From positions 1 through 64,000 of the forward strand of contig NW_024104892.1 of assembly GCF_003945595.2 (NCBI RefSeq): DNA of 64,000 bases, written 5' to 3'. The notes beneath the pieces were generated by a model. It was not told the DNA's origin and made no database searches. It worked only from the letters and a program-made list of their open reading frames with translations. The stretch is from Pipra filicauda (taxonomy: Eukaryota > Chordata > Aves > Passeriformes > Pipridae). Positions within the stretch are counted from its first letter, which is position 1. Each line of letters begins with the position of its first letter. The position numbers and the translations under genes were made by a program. This document shows positions 23,651 through 34,900 of the stretch, in pieces.

Positions 23651-25602
23651 ACACTTAAAGGGCTAGCAACTCCCTTATGTGCTGTGAAAATTAATCAGTA
23701 CTGTGGCTCACCATCTTCCTCCAGGCTAGAGCAGAGCCCTTGTCGAGGTGCGTGGGGAGGAGGCGGAGGAAAAGGAGGAGGGAGTGACTCGCTAGTTAGG
23801 AAGTGGTGATAGGCCAAGCTGTGCACGAAGGATCCCACTAACTAAGGAGGAATGCCTGGGCGGGCTGTGCCTCAGCGCTGGTTGCTGTTTGCGCAACGTG
23901 CCAGCAGCCCCCGGCTCAGCTCGCAGGGAGGCAGGTGCTGAGAAGACCCTTTTTCAGGCAGAGAACTCGCTGGTGGTGGATGGCAAGCTGCAGCCTGCGC
24001 CTTGTGGCGATTGCAGCCTTTCAGGGATTACGGGTTTGCCAAGTGTGCTTCCCTCTTTGCTTGCATTGCAAGGGTGCGGTGGTTTGCCCTGGCAGAGTGA
24101 GCACTTGGCTTTTGCTGATGGTGTCTCCAGGCTTGCCTTTGGCAAGCCAGGAGCAGCGTGCTGAGCTCTCGCGGTGCTATTTAGAGATGTGGGGTTTGGT
24201 CCGGAGCCGGTGCTTCCTGTCCCTGGGTGGCAGAAGAAATCTGTGCGCAGCATCTGGCCTGCATGGTCCAGATGGGAGGAGCAGACCCTGGGCCCAGTAA
24301 CACCCTTTCCTGTGTGCTGGGAAATTTCTCTGCCTGTGCACAGGAAAGGTTCTTGAGTGCACTGTGGGGGTGTCATGCAAAGCATATAGCGGATGTGAGC
24401 AAACAGAGAGCAATACCTCAGCTTCCATGAACACGTGGTTTACTCTCCCTCCCTCCTAGTTCCCAGGAAAAAGACTGTGACAGGATTAGGATTAGGGTGC
24501 AGTTACCAGAGTTGTGTGTTAAACCAAGGGTTGGTAGTGGCCTTCCAGAATACATGATGTGATGTGGAACCACATCCCAGTCATCTCTAATGCCTGTGCA
24601 GAGCTCCAAGGGGAATATTCCTAGTGCAAGCCCAAGAGACTCTGCCAAGGCAGCTAGGTCCTGCAAGGAGGGCTGTTGCAGCATTGCTTATCTGCATGCA
24701 TGTCCCCCAGCCCAGAAGCCTCCGTGCTCTGCCCTAACATCCTCTTCTCTTCCAGGCTCTGCTTCAGCCTGCAGGGCTATTCAGAAAGCTGGTCTGGGTC
24801 TGGAGCAGGAGAGCCTCACCCTGCTATCCCGGCAGGCCTGTGGCACATTGCATCATCCTGCTGGGCTGGAAGTTCCCGCTGAAGTGGACGTTCCGTCACC
24901 CGGGGCCTTGGAGAAGGAGCTGGAATGGTCCCTCAGGCCCCTGGGAGAGGCAGGGATACCTCTTGTCTGATGAGTGCCTGCACACCCTGGCTCTGCCCTT
25001 ACCTTGCAGCCCACTACCACCTTCTCAGTTGCCTTAACCTCCTTCATCCCCTGCTCCATCCCAGTTTTCTTTTTATAGGCTTGCGTCAAGACCATTTTCT
25101 GTCTGCTCTGTTGTGTCCTTTGTGTTTTGCAAGGCAGAGGAAATTTATTTAGCAGCAGAAGGGGTCTGTGAAACCAGTAGGGTACTAGATTTCTGTTCAG
25201 GGTCACAAAGTTGTCTGAGCTCTGGGAACATGTGCAAATTAACTGTGAGGATCCTTCACTCGCTAAAGGGCCAGGTTGGCATGGAGCACCCATTTTTCAT
25301 TGTGGCCTTGGAAATGAGGGCTCTTGTGTCCATGCCTGTACCTTGAAATGCTGGCAAGTCTGCCATGCCTGATGGGAGTTTACAGCTAGTCAGCATGTCA
25401 CTAACTGTGGAGCAGGATCCATTGCTCAAAGGGGCCAGTGCTCGTTCCTGACATGAGAAGCTCTGGGTTGTGCCTTGCCATGGGCTTTGTCTGGCCCTGC
25501 AACCAAGCAGCAGCCCCAGGGCCCTGATCCTGGGCTGTGCCCCCAGCAGCTGCACCCGTGTGAGGGGCACCGTGGTGACTCGCTGCCCTTTTCTCTTTGC
25601 AG

Positions 25603-25966
25603 GTTTCTGACCGAAGGGCCTGGGAGCTCCCTCCACTGGTGCTGTGGGAAGCTTTAGCCAAGCCAATGCACCCTGACAACAAACTGCCCAGCCATGGCAA
25701 GGCAGGCAGCAGCGGTGCCCTGGCCCAGCACCACAATGTGAGCCAAGCACCCACGTGTAACCTGGGCTCGAAGGGTGTGGGGGCAGGCAGCCATGGCAGT
25801 AAGGCCACTCAGATCTCCCCTGGCAACTCTGGACTGAAAAACAGCCAGAACACTGTCCCAAACTTCAGCTCCTTGAAGGGCAAGGTGAAACGGGAGCGAA
25901 GCATCTCAGTGGACTCTGGAGAACAGCGAGAAGTCAGCACCCCATCACAGGACACAGAATCAAAAG
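25603..25966 (+). CDS. BCL9L: BCL9L first visible exon (start codon 25,666)
   Basis: The acceptor CTCTTTGCAG ends at 25,602 and the donor GTAACA begins at 25,967, phase 1. The ATG at 25,666 begins MHPDNKL, matching the conserved MHP start region and the MH start of BCL9. It has C at -3, a poor Kozak context. The 21 codons before it in this exon are open (ending EALAKP), so this part may be coding if an upstream exon supplies the start. The exon carries the SSLKGKVKRERSISVDSGEQ segment shared by the BCL9 family. Confidence 0.9.
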
Positions 25967-28900
25967 GTAACACTCTCCTAAACCTCTCCTCAGCATGTCG
26001 TCCCCTCAGTTGCTCCAGGCATCCTGGCAGGACTTGGGATGGGAACATTTTGAGTTTCTGTGCTCTCTTCTGTCCATGTCCTGGCTACCTGTGTGACTTT
26101 GCATCACTGCTTGTCACATTCACAGTTTTGGGACCAGAGTAGCTGAGCATTCATTAGCTTTGCATTTCACTCCCTAAACTCTTTATTACACCCAGAATCT
26201 TGGACTGATTTTCATGGGCTGTTGAGGCCAGCTAAGCAACAGTGTGGTTCACTGAAACTGCCCCTGCTTTGCAATGTGCAGACTTTCAACTTGAGACTCA
26301 GTTGAGTTGTTTTCTATCTCCTTGCTGTTGGCAGAGAGCCTTTGTGGTGTTCTTGCAGCTGCCCAACAACTCGGTCATGGTTAGCAAGGAGGTGCTGTGA
26401 GGGTCACTGTCTGAACAGTTCTGTGGTTTCGTCAGCGATGGATGACTCTTGTGTTACAGCATGTGGCTTCTGGAAAAGGGCTGAGTCAGTGCTTCTAAAC
26501 CCTTTGGCTTTCCTGTCCTTGCCAGCTTTCCCCATAGCCTCTTGCATTCCACCAAGCTCTGTGCTCAATGGCTCCATGGGACGCTTGAGCATCTCATGGG
26601 TGGTGGGAGGAGAAATCCCAGTGGTGCCCTTGGTTCCAACGGAGACTCAAACCCAGTCCCCAGATGCAGAGCTGCTGTTATGGCTTGTGTCCCTAAGCAT
26701 TTGCCTTCACAGCCAGAGCTGTGTTGCCTGACTGGCTTAGGCCAGAGCCATGCCTTGGTAGAACGAGTAGATGGTACCTGGAGTTGCAGGGGTAAGTGTA
26801 CACCACTGATCAAAAGCATTTGTAGCTTTATCCAAGAACTGTCTCGTAGCCCACACTTCCACAAGAAAATTATTTAAATGGCTTGGTCAGAAATGCTCGA
26901 ATCTCCTATGTTCGTAATGCACTGATAGATCATGTGAATATGGCCTGGAAACCACTAGGTGATGTAAGAAAAGGAGGGCAAAAAATGTTATATTAGTTAA
27001 AGCATGGGACTGGAAGTTATCCATCCTGTGTCTGGTTGCTGTCCCTGAGTCCCTCAGTGCCTTTAAGGCAAGCCACTTCCTCTCTGAGCTGCATCAGTCC
27101 CGTCTGAGAAATGGAGGGAGCACATGAGTTTACAGAGGGCATGAAGGCCCCTGCCCAATTGATATCAGCAAAGGGCAGAGTCTGTCTCTTGTTCCTACAA
27201 AGGATGCGAACGCACTATTCCATTCTATATTCAGGTTTTGATTGCTAAATCACAGACCCTTTAAATTTATGGTTAATGCCCAAAGCTCTCCTATTTTGAA
27301 CAGCAGGTGGACACGTCCTGTGTTCGCAGACTCCTTTCAGGCAGTAAGAAATACACCTCACTCTGAAACTCTGGCTCTCACACTGGAGTCCCACTAGATC
27401 TGGCTGCAAAGACAAGAAGCCCAGACTGAGCAGATGCTTCAGGTTCTTAAGCAGCACTGGGCAGATGTTGATGTAAGGCTTCTTGCCCAGTGCATCCCTG
27501 TTGGGTCAGCACTGCCAGCATGCAGCTGGGCAGGACCCCAGTCTTCCCAGTCCCTGCCAGGTCTCCTCAGCACCTCTGATGGCTCTGTCGCTTTGCAGGT
27601 GAGGTGGCTCCCCGTAGCAAACGACGGTGCGTGCTGGAAAGGAAACAGCCATACAGCGGCGATGAGTGGTGCTCTGGGCCAGACAGCGAAGAAGACGACA
27701 AGCCCATCAGCAATGCACACAGTGAGTGACTGCCTCCTTACCAGCTCACAAGCTTGAATAAAGCTAGATCCTTCCTGCAGCTCAGCAGGGCTGGTGACAC
27801 TGGCACCTTTTTGCCTGTGTGTGCTCACTTAGCCGGGTGTGTGGTGGGGGGGGGGGCATTGCAGTTGGTGCTCCTTGCGCCGTGAGAATTTTTTTTTTTT
27901 GCCATGTAGTGAGATGTGGGACCTCACTTTGTGAAGCATCTTTGTGAAGATGCTACTGAGATGCTGGAGGAAAAGGCATTGAGGTTGAATGTCCCTGCTG
28001 TATGTTGCTCTGGCCACACTATCAGCAGAATTGCCATCTTGAAAGTGTGCCTAGCTTAACTCTGGTCGGGCATGCCCACCCGGGTCAGAGTGGCAGCCAG
28101 ACTGCAACACGCATTGCCCTTGTTGCAGCAGCTAAGTCTGTGCCAGGCCATCTACCCGGCTCTCCACAGATATGTTGTAAAGGCAGCTGAGTCTGAAGAG
28201 GCTCTTGGGGTCTTGACAGTGGTTCAGGCAGGGCTGAGCTGGCCAAGGTGTGCACTGCTTTGGGCAATGAACTATAGGTATCTCCTGTTTTCCAGAAGCA
28301 TAGATGTTCTTTGACATTTTGTATCTACTATTCAGTTTACTTTCTTCTGTGGGGCCCCAGGAGATGCCCATGTCCTCTGATGGAGAACATGAATGTGTAG
28401 GAAAGCAAGGAGAGCTGCCAGCGCACTGTCACCATCTTCTCCATAATGTTCCCTTGTGCTTCTCAGCACGCTCCACAGCCCGTGTGGGAAGGGATAGTTC
28501 CACTTCCCTTGTCACAGCCTGCTCCCAGGTCTGCGTGGCGGGAGTGGGCCACGGTGGGGCTGCCCGGGGGCAGGGGCTGGAAGTGTCCCCGCACCAGGTT
28601 CCCAGCGACGTCTCCTGTATAGATGCTGCAGTGGCAGGGTCGGGCTGCAGGAGCGGCTGCGGTGGGGAGAGGCAGCTGGAGGGGAGCAGGTTGCGTTGAG
28701 CAGCCAGTTGCGTTGAGGGGCGAAGGGAGAGGAAGGCAGGGCATGCCCCTGGTAATTGCAATGCTTATTAATATTAATTGCGGGTCTCCTGCGATAGCGG
28801 CTGGCGATGGACGGGCACGCCGGGCGGGCCGGGGCCGCCCCCTGCCGGCGGCTCGTCCCGGCGCTCCCGTGCTCTCCTCTGCTCCCGCAGGCTGTAATGT

Positions 28901-31900
28901 AGCAGATCCTGCGATGTCCACGGGCCCACAGCTTGGCCCAGGGTCCAACCCGCTGCCGAACCTGAGCGAGAGCAGCGCTTCCGGCGTGCCCCATGGTGCT
29001 GCCCCCGGCTTGCGGTCAGAGGCTGTGGGAGGCGGAGGCGGCGGAGCAGGGAAGCAGCCGTCACAGTTCGTTTACGTCTTCACAACGCACCTTGCTAACA
29101 CGTAAGCGGTAAACTCCGTCCGTCCCGGCAGGCCTTGTCACACCTGTCCGCTGCACACGGCAGTGGAGTGCAGAAGAGCTGGAGAGACCTGTGTCTCTCT
29201 GATTGCACAGAGTGGGAACCCCCTGAGGTTTATGAGGTTTACTGGCAGCCACCACGGGTGGGCGAACTTGGACTTAGATGCCCACTTCCTCCTGGCGATG
29301 CCTGGCGCTGCACTCTGCTGTAGAGCACATCTAGTCAGCATCCAACGAATGATTCACCCAAAGCAGTGCAGGCTGCTGGGCTGATTCAGAAGTATCTGAG
29401 GGGTGGGTGTCTCTGGGAGTGTCTTGTAACCCTTGGGTGTTCTCCACACAATTCCTCCCTTCTGTCCTGCATTGTCTCAGCCACAGGGTCATAGCAGTGT
29501 AGTTAGTTTAGTCTGTTTAACTTAGTCTGTTTAGTTTTAGAGCTCTGCTGTACCACAGGTCTGGTGCGGAAGATCCCAGAGCGTCTGGGTGACAGCCACC
29601 TTAGGGCAGCAGGCAGAAGGCAAAGCCTGTCACAGGACATGGGAAGAGGGAAACTTCAGGGCAAGTGATCGTCAGTTGGAGATCCTCAGGGGACATGTGC
29701 AGGACAGGTGGGAAGGCTCTGAGAACATTCACTCTTCTCAGTGACCTCCAGAGATTTCCCTCTTTCTGCAGGACTGAAGAGCGGAGGTGGCAGCTGGGGA
29801 TGGGTAGGATGGGGCACAGTGCCTGTTCTCAAGCGATTTGTGCTCTCTCCCCAGAGCTGCAGAAGCTGTCCTGCAGGGCCGAGCTGACTCCATTCTGGCC
29901 TACCATCAGCAGAATGTCCCACGGGCAAAGCTAGACCAGGTATACCAGCTATGAACCAAATGCTCCAGTTGGCATGTGCTGCCAACTGCTACCCTTCCCC
30001 AGCCCCTGGCTCAGTTGTGAAAGAAGGGGTTGCCAGAATGCCCTTTCAGTGGCGTGGGATGCTTTGCTGCGGAAACTCTTTGGGCAGCCCCACAGCCATG
30101 CCCACAGCTTGTGCATTCCCAGGGCATGTAGTAGGGCCTACATCTTTCCTGTAAGGAATGAAGATGAACTGCCATGAGGCAACTTTTTGGGCCAGAGAGG
30201 TCTCCTGCAGGGTGCAGGGAAGAATACCTCTCTAGGGTTTTTACTTCTCAAGTTTCTTCCCCTTTTCTCTGCTAGGCACCTGCTCCTAAAGTGCTGGGGG
30301 TTGCTGAGCCACTTCCGATTAACCCTCCTGCTGCCAACACTCCACAGTCCCAGCCACCAGCCCCTCAAGCAAGTCAGCCACAGCCGCAGCCTCCCCCACC
30401 GCAGCCTCCACCCCCCACACCTCAGACCATCAGTCAAACACCTTTGCCTGCACCTCAGGAAGGGACAAGTGAAGATGTCCGGAGAGATCTGACTCCCAGC
30501 TCTTTGGGGAACAACAGCAGCAGCAACCAGCCTGGAAACAACCACCCAAATACACCCACCGCGTCTGCCAGCACCATGCAGCCTGGGCAAGTGGACTCCT
30601 CTGCCGCCCCCAGCTCTAGCCTTCTCGGAGAGGGTCCGGGTCCAGGGATGCCAGGGCAGGCAGGCCTGGGCCCCAGGAACGCCATGAACTCGGAAGGGCT
30701 CTCAAAGGAGCAGCTGGAGCACCGAGAGCGCTCTCTGCAGACCTTGCGGGACATTGAGCGTCTGCTGCTGCGCAGTGGGGAGGCCGAGCCCTTCCTCAAG
30801 TCCAGCCAAAATGTGGGTGAGGGTGGCACTGCCCCTCAGCCACAGGCTACCCCTGCCCAGCCCCCTGCACCCTCTGCCAGCATGAAGAAGTATGAAGAGC
30901 CTCTGCAGTCCATGATATCCCAGACTCAGAGCCTTGGTGGGCCCAGCCTAGAACACGAGGTGCCGCACCACCCCGGAGCTGACATGGGGCAGCAGATGAA
31001 CATGATGATGCAGCGGCTGAACCAGGACAGCCTGACACCGGAGCAAGTGGCCTGGAGGAAGCTGCAGGAAGAGTACTATGAGGAAAAGCGACGGAAAGAG
31101 GAGCAGATCAGCATCCACGGCCGGCCCATGCAGGAGATCATGATCCCACAGTCGATGGGGAGCATGATGATGCGTGGGCCCCCACCACCCTACCATAGCA
31201 AGCCTGGGGAGCCGTGGCCGCCGGGGATGGGCAGCCAGCTGCGGGGACCCATAGATGTGCAGGACCCTATGCAGCTGCGGGGAGGGCCACCCTTTCCTGG
31301 GCCACGGTTTCCTGGGAATCAAATGCAGAGAGTCTCTGGCTTTGGAGGGATGCAGAACATGCCCTTGGATGCTCTTGGGCCCATGAATGCCATGCAGAGA
31401 CCAGTCAGGCCTGGCATGGGATGGAGCGATGATATGTCTCCTATGGGAGGCCCCGGGAACTTTCCGCAGGGCACCCTGCCCTACCCATCAGGGCAAGGGG
31501 ACCCAGAAAGGTTTATGAATCCCCGTGCCAGGGAGGAGATTCTACGGCATCAGCTCATGGAAAAACGCCCAGTGGCAATGCAGAGGCCCATGGGAATATC
31601 TGGCAACTCCATGAGCCAGAGCATGGAAATGGAGAGGATGATGCAGGCTCACCGGCAGATGGATCCATCCATGTTTGCTGGCCAGATAACGGGGGAGAGC
31701 TTGAGCAGTGCCCCAGTGGGAATGGATTTTGCAGGCACTCGGGGGATGCTGAGCCCCCCTATGAGTCAATCAGGCCTTCGGGACATGGATGCACCCGTGG
31801 GCCCTGGCAACCTCAACATGAACATGAATGTCAACATGAACATGAACATGAACCTCAATGTCCAGATGACCCCACAGCAGCAGATGATGATGTCGCAAAA

Positions 31901-34900
31901 GATGAGGGGCCCCGAGATGATGACCCACCAGGGCATGAGCCCTGAGGAGCTGGCCAGGGCGAGGGCTCAGAATGGCAGTGGTAGTGCAATGCTAACGGGG
32001 CCCCAGAAAATGATGATTCCCTCCCAGTTCCCCAACCAAGGGCAGCAAGGCTTCTCAAGCGGGCAAGGACCTTATCCCAACATGCCCCAGGAGATGGGCA
32101 GTGGCTCGGACATATTCAACCCTGAGCAGGGCACCATGCCCGTTGGGAGCATCAGTGGCACCACCAGGCTCAGCCACATCCCTCTGCCTCCAGCTTCCAA
32201 TCCCACTCCCGCACCAGGGGGAAACCTAGCCAACATGCACCCAGCACCTTCCCGAGGGCTTGGCCGCCGGCCCTCTGACCTCACCATCAACATCAGCCAG
32301 ATGAATTCCCCCAGCATGGGCCACCTCAAGTCTCCCACCCTTAGCCAGGTGCACTCGCCGCTGGTCACCTCCCCGTCTGCCAACCTCAAGTCCCCACAGA
32401 CACCCTCACAGATGGTCAGCATGCCACCTTCAAACCAGTCAGGGCCCCTCAAGTCCCCGCAGGTGATGAGCTCCTCTCTCAATGTGCGGTCTCCAACCGG
32501 CTCACCAAGCCGCCTGAAGTCCCCTTCTATGGCTGTTCCTTCCCCTGGTTGGGTGCCATCTCCCAAAGCCACCATGCCCAGCCCAGGAGTCAACCAGAGC
32601 AAGCAGACTCTCAGCATGAACTCATCTGCCTCCATGGGAGCACTGGATCAGGGTATGCCGGGTGTCTTGCATGCGAGTGCATGTCTGTGCTTGGTGAGTG
32701 TGCGGACAGTGTTTCTCTCCAGCCTGTGAGCTCTCGCAGGAGCAAGAAGAAACAGAGATGCCTGTGTGTTATCTCATGGAGCAAGTTTATTTCCCAGGAG
32801 TCCAAACAGGGCCTTTTCAGGTAGATGAGAGGGTGGGCAGAGCAGCTTTTACTGCTTACGCTCTGTGATAAGGCAGCAAAAGCTGTGTCTGTGCTGGGCA
32901 GTCAGGAGCAGGTTGAAGTGGAAGTCTGTCACTGCTCTGGAGCAGGGTCTCTGCATACTGGGCTGGGCCAGCTCTGTGTTTTGCAAACTCCTTTGGTCAC
33001 TGCCATTGGAAGGAGGGGACAGGGTTGCTCTCTGATAGTAGGTGTGTGGACAGTACTAAGCTGGTCTCTCTCTTGCTTGCAGGTTCTCTCCCTTCTGGGC
33101 CTCGGAGCAGCTCTTCCGCGCCAGCCAGTAACACCTCTAGCACCATAAATCCCAACATGCCTTTTACTTCCTCTCCAGATCCATCCCCCTCTCAGAACCC
33201 ACTCTCACTGATGATGTCCCAGATGTCCAAGTATGCCATGCCCAGCTCCACACCACTTTACCACAATGCCATCAAAACCATCGCCACCTCTGACGACGAG
33301 CTGCTGCCGGACAGGCCTATGCTCCCTCCTGGAAGTATGTCAGGTACATACTACTGGAGCTGGGCTTGCAAGAGGTCACGCCGTCTCATGGCTGCCAGTG
33401 AGCCTGAGGCAGCAGGTGGAGGAGGCATTAGAAACTCTCTTCTGCCCCTGTCTACCATGTCAAATAGCTTAAATTCACCCTCATTGGTAATAGTTTGTGC
33501 ATTTCTTTGCCCTGTGCTGAGGCTGCCCATCAGCTTTTGGCTTGGGTGTGCTCTCTGGAAGTACATGAGCGAGTCTGGCTTGAGACATCCTTCTTCTGTG
33601 AGCTCTGGAATTTTTTGGACCTACCTTTGCCTTGTGCGGAGGCATTGGCCCTGAATTTTCATGGCTCCTGGAGTTTTCTCAGGCTCAGGACTTGCAGACA
33701 GAGGTCTGCTGCTTAGAGCCCTTGCGTTTCTGTGTAACAGGACAGGCATGCTCCGAACAGGTGTTTTGAGTGCAGCCTGGTGCCTGCATGAGGCAACCTG
33801 TGTTGTAGGTAGCATAGCTGTGATTTCAGTAGGCCAGATACGCTTCACTAGCCGGTGGCACTGGTGAGGACAGCTAGGCAAATGAGTGTTTTTTGTCACT
33901 TGGTGACCAGCCCAAAGGGGAATTCCAGTGTGCTTTACCACTTGATTTAGGGGTTTAAAGCTGTCTGATAAATATTTTTGGCAGTTTTCAAAATGAAAAA
34001 TCAACTTTTTGACTCTTTCACTGCTGAGCAGTCACTTAGGTTGACTGCAGGCATGCAAATGCATTGGCTGCCTCCACAGGCATGGATGGCTCTGCTGTTC
34101 CGATGTCCCACCCGGACATCACCCGTCTTGGGCTGCCCACTCTTCTGCTTTTTTCCTCCTCACCGCCCAAGGTTGTGTGGCCACCGGAGCTTGCTGGGCG
34201 GTGTGAACCCTGCAGCCCACAGTGTTGAAGGGTCACTCCTCGGGGCCTTCCAGGTAGCTGGGAGCCTTGCTGGGAGCCCTGCTGAGACCGTGGTGTAGGG
34301 CTGTCCCAGCACACCGAGCCAGGATTCTAAAATCAGGGGGCTGTAAGAAGCTACAAATCCAGCATGGGACTGGATGAAGCTTTCAGGATGTGGATTTTGC
34401 AACCCTAAGAGATCTGAGAGGAAGGATAACTCTTCTCTCTTTTTTCTGTCCTTAGGTGTGACGGGGAATCAGCCAAATCAACTGCACTTGAACTCTGTGG
34501 CACCTGGATCCTCTCAGAGCCCCATGGGAATGAACCTGCCTGGTCAGCAGCCCCTCTCCCACGAACCGCCCCCCACCTCCATGATGTCCTCCCCAAACCC
34601 TCTGGGCTCCAACATTCCTATGCACCCGAGTGGGCCAGGGGCAGGCGTGCCCCCCCAGAACCCCATGATGATGCCCCCGGGTCCCCAGGACTCGTTGAAC
34701 CAGCAGTGTGGCCCTGTGCCTAACAGTTCACAGATGATTCCTTCTAACCAGCTCGTGTTCCCCCGCATGCAGCAGCCCCACAACGCCATGGCATCTCCTG
34801 CTGGAGGCATGCCCATAGCCCCCGGTGCGGGAGGTGGCCCTGGGATGCAGCAGCATTACCCACCAGGGATGCCCTTGCCGCCTGAGGACCTTCCCTCCCA

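Larger units (their letters stand above)
15581..25602. other. Non-coding 5' flank or 5' intron of BCL9L, right part
   Basis: The base at 25,602 ends a splice acceptor, so at least one upstream exon must exist, and this stretch is probably partly intron. I could not identify that exon: no segment encodes a convincing N-terminal extension with a matching phase-0 donor. MIR-like relics sit near 20,020-20,075 and 22,060-22,225, and two promoter-like patches occur near 17,690-17,850 and 23,400-23,650. The remaining open frames are short and compositionally biased. Confidence 0.55.
25967..30275 (+). other. BCL9L: BCL9L introns 5' of the large exon
   Basis: Introns 25,967-27,598, 27,722-28,890, 29,102-29,854 and 29,940-30,275 all have GT-AG ends. 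Contents noted are the MIR-like relic at 26,990-27,130, G and T homopolymers near 27,845-27,900, and the CpG-rich patch before exon 3. Confidence 0.85.

Noticed and set aside
25256..25861. 201-codon open frame on - across BCL9L exon 1
   Set aside because: Antisense shadow of a confirmed coding exon.
32653..32729. Continuation of the large BCL9L exon to a stop
   Set aside because: The conserved protein continues after splicing at 32,652; the extra 25 codons are intron sequence.
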